Assembly (NCBI GenBank): GCA_963693305.1 | Contig: OY855903.1 | Span: 38,898,251 to 38,962,250 of the forward strand | Direction of reading: 5' to 3' | From: Meandrina meandrites | Lineage: Eukaryota; Cnidaria; Anthozoa; Scleractinia; Meandrinidae | DNA: 64,000 nt | Shown: one piece after another, positions 30,451-41,284 of the stretch | How the letters are laid out: each line of letters starts with the position of its first letter | Numbering within the stretch: position 1 is the stretch's first letter | Made by a program: the position numbers and the translations under genes | The notes under the pieces: model-generated | Told to the model about the DNA's origin: nothing | The model's database searches: none | What the model saw: the letters and a program-made list of their open reading frames with translations, nothing else

Positions 30451-30763
30451 ACTTGATCCTCTTCAGGTAGGTAATGATATAAGATAAGGATCCACGAAGG
30501 AACCTAACCTGTTCACTTTTTATTGGCCGTTGAAAAGTTCCCATATGTTTTATATAAGCCACAGGGTACCCAATTCGTCTAAAAAGCCATTTTAGTGATA
30601 GTGTGCTATGGTGTTTTGGAGGTGACATCTTTACAGCATAACCACACAAAAAGCTCTACCTAACTAAAAGTTTTGAATTTTCAAAATGTTACTTATTCGA
30701 AAAAAGAAATGAAGGTAAGTGTCCTGTGGCATTTTGGAGGTAGCTAGCTGTGTCTTACCATTT

Positions 30764-33700
30764 TCACTCTTGATAGCAATTGCCATTGCAGGTGCACAAT
30801 GCAGTGCAGGGCAAGTTTGCCTTGGTGCACTTGCAGAGTCCCCGACATGCACTCTTGCAACCACATTTGATGAGCTCGTTACAAGCTTTTGATGCTTCAG
30901 GTAGGGTAGACCAGGTCGGCATCCAACCATCCGAAGATAGATGCCATCCCCAGTCTGCTGCACTTGGAAGTTCTTGGATAGGATCTAGTGTTCGCCCCCA
31001 GACATGACCTGCTTGAAATGCTGCCCTCTTCACATGTTGTTCCAGGGCCGCTTGGGTTGGCGGAATACTTTCTATGCTTCTGGTGCCTTGAGAAAACATG
31101 GACTGCCGTGCATGGTTGACATCCTGATGGGGGCTCGTTCGGCTATACATTATAACCACGAAGCGTTCCAGCACTCGGAATTGCTGCTCGGAGAGCATTG
31201 TCTGTGGCAATGATAGAGCACGAAAAACTTCAGTCGCCTCAGGATAGCACTTCCATGCTTGAAATGCGGTCTTCTTACCCTTTCCAGAGAAATATGACAC
31301 CGTGTCGCATCCGGTAAGTGCATGGAAGAACGGTAGCCCTTCACATTGTTGTATGGTAAGAGAGCCGGCAATCTTGTGGATTGGGAAGTAGCGCAAATGC
31401 TTGCCAACGCCAAACGCAACCCACAGCTCCTCTACTTCCAACTTCTTTGCAAATGCGATTGCCAAGATAACTACGTCTGTATCAACAGTTCGTATGAGGA
31501 TCTTCTTCATACCATTCACAGAGCATCCCTTGCATGGACGAAGATACGGGTATCTGCCTCCTCATGGTTACAAGGTGCCAGGCCCGCCTTGTCTATTGTA
31601 GTGGAACTGATTACGTCCACATCAGCCGTGCTTATTACGTCCACATCGGAAATTCGGAGGGATTGAACGCCTGCTGCGAGATACTGGAATAATTCCTTCT
31701 TGTTGTCATCCAGCCTCAGAAATGACTTCCAGTTTAAAGGAATTGCTGCATTGTCGCACACACGTCTGCGGGTTCCTGTGCCTCTGGCTTCACGAGTGCC
31801 TTGCTTGAGGCTATTCTCCAGGTAACGATCCCACACCAAATCGATTCTCTTTACGTTCTGCGCGCGAAAGTTGACGATGTATGGGAGGAAGACAGTTTCT
31901 GCGTACTCCTTAAAGGTCTTGCACTTACCAGGTGGAAGCATGTTCACAATGGCTGCACCATCTAAGACAACTGCATCAACCGAAGGACGTTCAACCGTTG
32001 TGCTGACTTCCACGCATGTGATAAGCTCCGATTTCTGCCCTGTACGCATCTTGCCATGACATGAAAGTGCAGGCGGACTTGAACTATTTTCGTGTTTGAA
32101 AAATTCTTCGAGGTTTCCCTCTCTTGCTTGGCAAGCAATATACAACCTGGAAAAGAGTCGGCAGTCACTCTTGAGATCAGCAACTTGATTACCTGTCTTG
32201 CGTGATTGGCGTTTCTCAGGGGTGCCAAACAAAGATAGGTTGCATCGTTGTATAGTATCTGTGATGGGTTTGGACCGCTTATTAAGCCGCTCCTCTACAT
32301 ATTTGTCATACATTGACTGTCCTTTCATCTTGGCTCCTGAAACAGCTTCCACAACACATTTAGGCACGATTTCCTTAGTATCCAATACAAGAAGATCGGC
32401 ACTGTCTTCGCAGAATGGGTTCCCCATTTGTTCAATTACACTGATCAGGCTTTTAACGTCTTTAGCAAAAGCCTTCTGAACAGATGGGACTTGTTCATGG
32501 TGACGAGTGTCACCAGGTTTCCCTACGTCGTATGTGTTCTCATTCTCTGACTGCCCTTGCTATTTCGGGTCCTGCTACCATCCACCGTCGAAGGGCCGTG
32601 GGACTTTCTGTTAGCCCTACTGCTCCACCGTCCCCTTTAATCATCTCGTTCTCCTGTTCGTGGTTGTGGTATAGAGAAATCTTCGAGAAGAGACGCTATT
32701 GATTTCTGCACAACGAACTTCCCTTGTTCAAACTCATCGTAAACTGACGGGTGCCTCTCCTTCAGGTTGACAAGATCTCTGATGTGGATTGGAAGCCATC
32801 TTGAATAGTTTACTAAATCAAGAGCAAACATCCAGGGAACAAGCATTCCGAGAATCTGTACATACAGGGAAAAGTTGCCTTCTCTAATAGACCTGACAAA
32901 TTCTAGAACCAATAGTTCCAATTCAAGCGCTGTTGACCAGAAAAGGAACTGGGGATGTGCTTCACATTGCTTCCGCACCCAAGTACTAAGATCATCAGGT
33001 TCCCTATTGTCATCGATGCTGGCCTTGTAAGCTCGTAGCTGTAAGATAAACAGTGCGCATGCACTTACTTGATGTGCATAGCGAGACCTGGTGATGTGGG
33101 CCGCCTTGAGTATAGCATCTGCCCTTCCACGGGTAGTGATGTCTGCCTGGACTAATGCGCTGTCCCATCCGCTGTTGTTTAACCAATGTCCGACCATCTT
33201 TAGTGACGCCATCTCGATGTGAAGCCCACCCATCATCACAACATAGCTACTTTCTCCATAGATATCTGCTCTCTCCCATTGAATCTGTTTTGCGAGGGCG
33301 TAAAGGGGCTGGTCCATTCCAATTATTGGTGTCTGTCCAGGATTGATGTATGCGATCGCGTCCTTTACTAACTTCATGGAATGTTGGATCATTGCTTTAC
33401 TGTGTGCATTTTCTTCGAAGAGGGGTAAAAGTGACGTTATAGCAGTAGGTGAGAGAGCTGCGGTTTGGAAGGTGGCAAAATGAGCTGACCACGACAGACA
33501 TTCTTTCTCCTCCAGCTTTTCCTTCTCTAGTAGCTCGTTGACCTTGTTGAGCCACTGGTACTCGCATTTCATGTTTTCAGTGACGAGATCTGACTGCGGT
33601 TTGTTAGCAGTACACCCCCCTGGAACAAAATAATCTTTCTTCGGTACTGTCTCCATATAAGGCTGAATACCAGTGTAGGCCTCTGGTAGGTTTGACACGG

Positions 33701-35741
33701 TTTTCCTTTTAGGTAGGTCAGCATTTATTAGAACTCGATTTCTGTCTATGCCATCAAAGTCATCGGTGGGGTGCTCGGTGAGAGAAATCGCTGTTCCGTG
33801 AAATGAGTCTTTAGCTGTACGTGAGCTTGGGTTGTGGTCAATGTTGTCCACACTACCAGTTGTAAACAGTGACTTTTTCAACTTTGAGGGACACACTACA
33901 CCATCAGCTTCAAATTGCGCACAGACACTGTTTCCTAGATCTGCTGAAATTTGCATCACTGTGTCGTAAGAAATGGATAGTCCTAATCTGTAGAGCTTAT
34001 CTACTAAAAGTTTCTTTCTGGTTTCAGCGTGGACCAGTAGTCCAAGATAGACGGGTAATGGAGGCTCTCTATTTGGGTCGTGTCTGGTTGCTGTGGCATC
34101 AGACCTTGGTTCCCTGTGACGTTTCACGGCATTGAAGATCAACAGCTGGGAAAGCACCACACCTGCATTCACGCCCATCATATCTTGCTCACTTTTATTA
34201 ATGACGCTTGGTCCCTCTAAAATCATGTTCACTAGCGCAAGGAGTAAGTGAGGTACTGCAGACTGCTGACAATTGGTATCAAATGTACCATTAAAGCATT
34301 GCTTCTTATCTAATAGCTCTTTCCTGACAAGCATTGCCGCTTTTGCAAGATGCATGGCCTCAGTGTCATAGTCATAAGTTTGGGCAAAGTGTAAAGCGGC
34401 ACCAATGTCGCCAGAAAATGCCAGCTTTACTTCTTTTCCTTCAGTATATGCTCCAAGCTCTGGTATTTGTGCGAGCAGGCGATCTTTCAACCTTGTGCTG
34501 TTCACACGGCCTGGAACATGCCCTCCAAGCTGCTCAAGTGAACACGAGTACATTTTTGCCAAATCTGACAACTGGAAAATCATTGGCCTTGGAGCCTCTT
34601 CTATATACATAACAAGTTCCGCTAAAGCAATAGCCTCCAAAGAAACTTGCGAAGATTCATTATCTTCTTGCTCTTTCAAGGGTCTGATGTTTCTGAGTCG
34701 ATTATAAAGAGCCGTGAGGCAAGATGGGTGGTAATATGCATCAAGGGCGTGCATATCACCAGCTGCCAATTTTGACAACAGCTTATGATCTTGAAGCTTT
34801 GTGGCAGCTGCTCTTACGTTGCTATCAACAGCAAATGTTGCTGCTCTACGAAGATTTGTACCTGTTATGACATAAAAATTGCGAAATAGCAAGATTACAA
34901 CGATTTTACATCCTATCAGAAATAAGTGCTATTCTAAATTTCCTGCACTATTGCATGAACTCACGTTTGTTTACAAATAAGCCTTCTATCCGTGAATCAT
35001 GAACAACCAGAATGTTTAGAATATTCAGTGTTTTTATATGAAGTACAACCCAGTTTTCATTATTCTTTGACAATATATTTACATGCAAAATGCAGAATCA
35101 GCTACTATGAGGGTTTTTAGAAATTGACAGAAGGAAAAAGCACTGACTTGTTTGGTAAGAAATGTACAAAAGAATAAAAATCTCAGCTTACAATGAACAT
35201 TCCACACCTACGATACATGTAAGTTGTCACTGATTAACTGTTGTGTATTACCCATGACAGACTTAAATATAGTTTTCTTGAGTTTCCTACCCGCTTCCTC
35301 GCAAAAGAAGCATCGCTTTCTGTCATCTCTGGTCGAAGACTCGGCTGCTGTTCCAAGAGAGGTACGTCTAGTTTTGATCGGACTCGCTTGTGTAGAAGTC
35401 TCCTCGTCAGAGTCGTCCTCACTGACCTCAGCATGCTTCCTCTTCTGAGCTCTGGTCAGCTTTGCACTGCTGCATTTATTGAAGCATGATTTATGCCACG
35501 ATGCTTGGTGAGATCGGAGTGTTTCTTCAACTCCCCCTCCTTCGTCTAGGAGGGACAAGGGCACTTGAATAGGCAGCTGGCCAAACTTTTCGAACTTTGG
35601 TAGATTATCGGCCAAACTTTTGTATCCTGATCCACGATCTTTTCTTTTATCATTAACCGGAGAAACAAGCTTTTCACTTGTATTCTCCAGTTGGCATAAA
35701 GCACACAAATCCCAGTTAATACAATGCCGTGTACGATCCAT
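30764..35741 (-). pseudogene. Academ-like transposase: Zn-binding N-terminus, XPG/FEN-like nuclease, CXC tail
   Basis: Minus-strand gene. Exon 1 (35,741-35,252) has Cys/His motifs CALC, WHKSC and CFFC. The intron 35,251-34,862 has GT-AG borders and joins in phase (KSVM|GTNLRRAATFAV). Exon 2 (34,861-32,637) is a 740-residue region of unknown fold including LAAGDMHALDAYYHPSCL. Then comes KGDGGAVGLTESPTALRRWM in shifted frames, next the nuclease: DGAAIVNMLPPG, HEEADTRIF, RTVDTDVV and LTGCDTVSYFSGKGKKTAF, matching the acidic sites and GxGxxxA hairpin of XPG/FEN enzymes. The tail is a CXC (tesmin/CRC-like) motif, CKSACRGLCKCTKANLPC. Frameshifts at about 32,670, 32,535 and 31,518 disable it. The fold assignment is by motif. 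Confidence 0.7.
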
Positions 35742-36118
35742 CTCCTGATAAGTTATTCCAACTTAAAACAGCTTGTTTGTACATAGGAAAAATCAGTCAG
35801 GCGTTCCTTACTCGAACCCAGGAACTAATGTGTCAGGCGTTCCGCGCTCACAGCGATTTTTGTTTTCAAATAAAACACTTAAACTTTGCTAAAAGGTCAC
35901 TGTTTAAATTTTATTAAACTAAATATGATTGTCACAATTATCGTAGGGCATTTTGTGCATAATTTCATTACGTTTAGTGCATAAACAAGACTAGCTATGA
36001 GCCTGCTGTACCAAACCGCTGACCGCCCGCAAAATCGTCTTAAAACATATACTTATGATTAGGATCCAGTTGGGAGCTTCATGATATTCGAATCTACAAG
36101 CTAAAAGGCACTTATTCT

Positions 36119-36186
36119 GAAAATTTCACACTTGTATCACTTATTTGAACAATTCCACTATTTTTTGCTGCTAATCTTCCGGACTA
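36119..36186 (-). repeat. Right terminal inverted repeat of the 5.8-kb transposon
   Basis: Read on the minus strand it begins TAGTCCGGAAGATTAGCAGC and continues ATTGTTCAAATAAGTGATAC. It pairs with 30,391-30,450 and is adjacent to LINE sequence encoding VNLYAPNKTS. Confidence 0.75.
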
Positions 36187-36189
36187 CTT

Positions 36190-36520
36190 GTTTTGTTTGG
36201 GGCATACAGGTTGACAAAAAGAAAGGGATAATCTTGAACCTTTGCTTCAATAAAAATAAAACGCCCATCTTTGTCAATTTTTGAGGATTTCAGTTCGAAT
36301 TCCAAGTTAATTTTAATAAGAATGAGGACGCCCTTACTATGAACGGTACCATGAGAGAAAAATGTTTCTCCTTTCCATTGAGATTTCCAAATATTTTCCA
36401 CCTCGGGAGTACTATACGATTCTTGCAAAAAAACAAATATCCACATTATTTTTCATTAACCACCCAAACAATGCCTTCCGTTTCTCAAAAGACCGAATCC
36501 CCCGAGCATTTAAAGACAAT
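36190..36520 (-). pseudogene. LINE ORF2 endonuclease N-terminal part, split from 28,805-30,387
   Basis: The minus strand reads TLSLNARGIRSFEKRKALFG, WLMKNNVDICF, a frameshift, then FLQESYSTPEVENIWKSQWK, HSKGVLILIK and FLFVNLYAPNKTS, ending exactly where the 5.8-kb transposon TIR starts. These are the first APE-type endonuclease motifs (N..G, QE, Y.PN) and are continued by FFEEIGEELDNF at 30,387. The upstream side is bounded by a TIR element at 36,520. Confidence 0.85.
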
Positions 36521-37572
36521 GTGTGGTTCCAGAAAATATCCATACCCCCCCCACGGAAGGTCACTGGAAATTCCAAGGGGGAGGGGGGGTTAAACCCAGA
36601 AATTTCCGAGGGGTGGAGGGGGTTCACGGGCAGCTCCTTTTCCAGAGGGTGAAGAAACATGAAAAAAATAAACAACACACGATCAAAACGAAGCACGAAG
36701 AATTACTTACGTACGTTGTTTTAAAACAAAAAATAAAGCTCCTTTCCATCGAGATGAGGTTTACATCATAAGCTTTAATGTTTCTGTTTTTCATTCGAGT
36801 TTCCTAGCGCTTGCTAGCGCGTACAAAGATGCTTCTTTCTTCGTGACCGAATCAAAATGGCGGACGTGACAGCAGAAACTCGTCCCAGACTCCCACTGGT
36901 GTCTTGTCTCAGAAGGCCTGGCTGCTAAGCTAGTGAAATTACTTTGGACGAACGTGAAAGATTTGCGACGCGATATTGAAGGCGGCCGTTTATGAAGTTG
37001 CTGGAATCCTAAAAACAAAGCTTTAGTAGATTGTAAGACAGAATTTTAGATAAATAACCGGGCCAGCAAGGAATGTTGTAAGTTTCAATTTTTATTTACA
37101 GTATCGTTGCGTGCATGAGACTTGAAATTCTGAAACAACACTTCGCGGAAATTGTAACATATCTTCTAGTACGTAAAATTAATGACTAACAGTGAAAGAA
37201 ATAAAAAGGTCCAGGCTTTTAACAAATTAAAAAATTATTCTAGCGGCGTTGAATGAAGTTTTGAAGCTACATGTTTACTTACTGATAAATTTCTGATTTA
37301 CAAGTGAAGATCACGCACATATTAAACGTTTCTGCCGACTTTATTTGGTGTCCAAATGCTAAGGATACAACTAGATTGTTACAATTGCCCTACGTTTTAA
37401 AGTACGAAGCAATTTTGAATTTTCAAAGGGGTGATTAAAAATATTGGAAATTCCTGGGGGGTGGGGGGGGGGTCCCCACAGACCCTCTGGAACGGAAATT
37501 CCTGGGGGGGAGGGGGGTGCAAAACAAAAAGCCTTCCGTGGGGGGGGTATGGATATTTTCTGGAACTACACA
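36520..37572. mobile_element. About 1.05-kb non-autonomous TIR element with poly-G/C ends
   Basis: Left end TGTGTGGTTCCAGAAAATAT, then CCATACCCCCCCC and ACGGAAGG. The right end at 37,540-37,572 is the inverse (CCTTCCGTGGGGGGGGTATG, then GATATTTTCTGGAACTACAC). Just inside both ends are G-rich runs with GGAAATTCC motifs. No transposase is encoded; the interior 36,700-37,400 has no recognised ORF. I remember this end sequence as a common coral repeat, which was not checked. Confidence 0.75.
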
Positions 37573-38486
37573 ATAACTTAAAGTTAATATTTTTAGGAGT
37601 CATATTTAAATGATAATCCATTCAAAGACCACCCATTTAAACAAGTAGATTCATTAGCTGTATAGCCAGCTTTAAGTGAGAATAGCCTTAAATTTGCATT
37701 TGACCGTATTTTAAACCAACGTTTTATGCAGTTAATTACATCACATAAAAAGACAACAACATGCAAAACAAAACACTGAAAACTGGAAAACATATTCAAC
37801 AGCAGCCAGAAAATACTGCTTTGCTGCTGTGGATCGAATCGAGAAAAGTAGCTGGAACATCGAACAGACTTACTCAAGAAAGAAGAAAACAAATACCTAA
37901 GGCCGTGGAACAAAATTATGGTAATTACGGCCTTTGGGATTTGGGACAACAGCAAACAGAAAATGGAATTTGAATAAGCTCTTCTTGGCATGGCTTGTAC
38001 GAAAGAAAGGATAAAATCAGGAAAGAAATTGGATACGGTGACTGATTGGAAAAGAAGGGGGATGCGGCCTTGCAGTGGTAAACAGACGCCATGCTTGGCA
38101 TGTAATCAAGATGAAACGAAAAATGGTTAAAGAAAATGACAAGTAAAATACCCCGTGATAACATAAACCTTGACAGATATGACGAGTGCATGGACGCACC
38201 TATAAAAATAGGCAATCAAAAGGGTTGTACACTCATGTTGTCACAAATGTCAGGCAAAAATACTGCAGCAAATAAAACAGGACACACTGTGTCATAAAAA
38301 CAGCCACGTAGGCAGGACTAGAGTTAACTTGTCCCCATCTAACATGGACAAGATGAAGCGCAAGCCACAGTTGACTCATGGCTGCAAACAGAACAGAACT
38401 GCTGGGCGTAAAGTAAATGGGGTAGTGTAGTAAAACGGAAAAACAGAAATTAGAAAATGTTCGTCACAATCGGCAATTATATATAG
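37573..38486. other. No supported gene
   Basis: Open frames exist on both strands (for example minus 37,593-37,991; plus 37,761-37,973) but none shows a domain. This could be the degraded body or UTR of the element containing the hydrolase ORF. Confidence 0.35.
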
Positions 38487-39056
38487 CTAAGACAAATTCA
38501 GGGTAGGTAGCGACTGCAAAACCGCGCCCCTTATACTACGATACAGTTTTAGTTGGCCAAATGCACTCAAGTGCACGCCATCTTTCGCATATATTCCCTT
38601 CGAGGAATTCCATAAGCTTCTATGTTTCCAAAAATTGGCATTTGGTAGTGCGGGAATGACTACTTCGGAATATTTGTTTAATAAAGTCACTGTGTTGTTA
38701 AACTCCGTAGCCTTTTCCCTGAATAATGTCTGGCAAAGCACCACGCGTTTAACTCTGTAACGAGAATGCAACACTTGGGCAAGATCCTCCAGCGATGAAC
38801 CCACCGTTGTAGGCTCCAGATTAGATAAGTCATTTGTCCCCAGCTCTAAAATCACAAGGTGGGGCTGGAAGGGTTCTACAACATGTAGATCATACGCAAA
38901 AACCTTAGCTATTGTTCTCCCTCCTATGCCGTGCCACTTCATAACGATGGGTTCTGCTATGCTCAGCGATAGAGTAAGGTTAGATGAAGAAACTATGAAG
39001 CTGTGCAGCTGGTGAACGAAAAAATGACCGAGAATTAGAACCCTTGGGTCAGTCAT
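38487..39056 (-). CDS. SGNH/GDSL-hydrolase-like ORF of a Ngaro-type element, catalytic Ser lost
   Basis: An intact 189-aa minus-strand ORF starting MTDPRVLILGHFFVHQL. SGNH blocks are visible: block I at residues 8-13 (LGHFFV, where the family has GHSFV with the nucleophile Ser), block II GIGGRT at about 43-48, block III LGTNDLSNLEP at about 72-82, and block V KDGVHLSAFGQ at about 157-167 with the catalytic Asp and His. The Ser position is Phe (TTT versus TCT), so hydrolysis should be lost. Hydrolase ORFs of this kind have been reported in some Ngaro/DIRS elements, and CR1/L2 LINEs also carry esterase-like ORF1s. The A-type terminal repeat 173 bp upstream favours Ngaro. Confidence 0.75.
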   Translation of the reverse strand: MTDPRVLILGHFFVHQLHSFIVSSSNLTLSLSIAEPIVMKWHGIGGRTIAKVFAYDLHVVEPFQPHLVILELGTNDLSNLEPTTVGSSLEDLAQVLHSRYRVKRVVLCQTLFREKATEFNNTVTLLNKYSEVVIPALPNANFWKHRSLWNSSKGIYAKDGVHLSAFGQLKLYRSIRGAVLQSLPTLNLS

Positions 39057-39228
39057 GTTCTAAAATTAAAAAAGAATGGGTGGAGAGGTGGTTTGCCATG
39101 TGAGCCGTCGAAAATTATCATTTAAAGGTTACAGCAACAAACTGAATTTACTTGCCTGAAATGGAGAAATGAACTTGCCTCTGAACGTAAAAGAAAGCAA
39201 GACTTGATCGAGAAAGTTCTCTGATGAA

Positions 39229-39317
39229 AATTCACTGATGTGTACTCCTCGAAGGTTACTAAAATTAATGTTTACTAAACTAATGTCGGCCTCTACATAA
39301 ATGACATTATGGCGGTG
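39229..39317 (-). repeat. A-type terminal repeat of a Ngaro-like element, internally deleted
   Basis: Two blocks match the A2 unit of the element at 24.7-28.0 kb: AATTCACTGATGTGTACTCC (39,230-39,249) and CTAATGTCGGCCTCTACATA (39,280-39,299, up to GGCGGTGT at 39,317). About 185 bp present between them in A2 is missing here. Its position upstream of the hydrolase ORF on the minus strand fits the 5' A1 repeat. Confidence 0.7.
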
Positions 39318-41284
39318 TTGATTTTGAGTACACAGAGTCTGTTTTTATCAAAAACCTTTCATGGCTCGGAAAATATGGACTTGACCTGGAAACCGACACC
39401 ACAGGATTGTTAGTTTTTTTGATGTGGTGGACATTACTTCGGCATTAGATGTATTAGAAGACTTGGTTTGAATGCATTACCGAACGATTACATCGAGGTA
39501 TTTTTATTTTCTGTATTTAGAAAGTATTTGTTGCTGTTTGTGATATTTCGTGCGACGTTGGCGTGAGTTGTTGCTGTCTTGGATCACAAATTGACAGTTT
39601 CTTTGTGAAATCCGAGCGAAATGTTTTTTGCAAGGTCGCTGATTCATGTATCGCTGAGCTAATCCCGAAGGTATCTTGTATCATTGTATCTTTCTCCCTT
39701 TTGGCACGTAGAAATTGTCCAAATTTTTGGTATGTTACAGTTTTGAATGTATTGAATGGGTTGTCAAATTAAAATGTTGTTAATCTTAATCTTAAATTAA
39801 ATTGTAAATTCAAAATTCGCGCTTTTAGCATATGGGCCAATCACTTCGTTCAGATTTAATTTGATAGATAAATTAGCGCCTGAAGCCTAACTGATGCTAT
39901 TTCACTAGCTTATTGTTCTTTTGCCTAGTTCTTACACGGAACATTACTTAATGCTTTCGATAAGTGACCTGCATCACGGGGAGCAATCACCTTCAGAGCT
40001 GCTACAACGAAATTCCAGCTTTAGGGTTTGACATTTTGCTACATCTCTGTACGACATAATGAATTGATCTTGGTAACAGGTATATGTCTGATTTGGTTTG
40101 TAAAGAATGCTAAACCAAAGGCAAGTTAGGGGCATATGCGTGTGCCTTTTGTTCCTGGATGGAATCTGGAGATCATCAAACAAGACTGGGCACTGTGCAT
40201 AAATAGCAAGGCCTCTCTCCAAGATGCCTGTGACCAACTGTTAGAACAATGCCAATATCCTGTTAAAAGAAACAAGAGCTGAAGCTGATCTTTTACTTCA
40301 TTGAAAAATGTGTGCAAAATAACTTCTGAGATAGTTTGTTTTTAACACTGTGTCGAGATAGAGTCTCAATCAAAATAAGAAAAATGCAGCTTAACAAATC
40401 ACTAAAAAAATTATTAGGCTTTGTGAGAAGGATTTCATATTTTAACGATCAAAGAGTGAAGTGACAGTTACCATTTATTGTTTGGTCTTTCCGGAAATTT
40501 ACTTTACCTGAATTCCGAAACTTGTGCAACATTTGCCCTGCATCTCATTAGACACGATCAAACATCCGTCACACATTTTTTGAATTCATTTTTTCCCATG
40601 GAGGTATTTGGACTTTCTCCATCAACATATTCTACTTGGAGCTGTGTTCACTGAACAACAAAAACAAAAACTTATTTCGGTATTGTCTCATCTGTTTTAT
40701 CATATCTTTCTTCCTGTCTAGGACATTACTTAATCGCTTACTCTTGCTTTTTGGACTCAGGCAACAGAAACGAACTGAGTATCCGTTCTTTACTTGCTCT
40801 TCCGTCAGCACTTCTTCTTGGCATTAATACTTTCTAAAAGCTTCTGTTCTACTTTGTAGAAAGATTTACACTTAAAACCTTTCCCCACTTGCCCTTGCAA
40901 TTGGAGCCCTTTTCATCACTCCTTGTAACTTTGTGCTGAAAATCAACACCAGGGAAGAGTTTGTTCTTCTGATTCCAAAGACAGATAATCCTGTTTGTCT
41001 ACTATTTCACAATTTATGCTGGGCATGTATGACTCTCTAGTACTTCCCTCCTTTTTTCTCAATTGATCTGGCAGCTTAATGTCAATGGTTCTGCTTCCTA
41101 TTAGGTCAAACTGGTAAGCAATCAAATGGTACTCACTATTGGCACTAAACAATGCTAGAACAGCCGATACATCAGACCAAGAGACAAGTATAAATGTGGT
41201 CAATGCACAAGGTCTGTCCCGCTTTGAATCGGGAACATAAAGGCTTTAAAATAAATGCAAGTAGTTAATGATGTTAAATCTGTG
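39318..41284. other. No supported gene
   Basis: Scattered open frames without domains (for example minus 40,943-41,203 and plus 40,636-40,827). No RNA gene or tandem array was recognised. Confidence 0.35.

Larger units (their letters stand above)
30388..36189 (-). mobile_element. 5,796-bp TIR DNA transposon, Academ-like, inserted in a LINE
   Basis: Left end TAGTCCGGAAGAT (30,391) and right end ATCTTCCGGACTA (36,186) belong to imperfect TIRs of about 60 bp that also share ATTGTTCAAAT, GTGATACAAGT and AAATTTCA. CTT on both sides (30,388-30,390; 36,187-36,189) is a candidate 3-bp target duplication. The flanks are the two halves of one LINE endonuclease. The element carries one minus-strand gene (35,741-30,764). 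The 3-bp duplication and an XPG-like nuclease are features described for the Academ superfamily. I could not see an SF2 helicase. Confidence 0.75.

Noticed and set aside
32198..34707. Several plus-strand ORFs of 60-106 aa
   Set aside because: They are antisense shadows of the Academ-like transposase exons on the minus strand.
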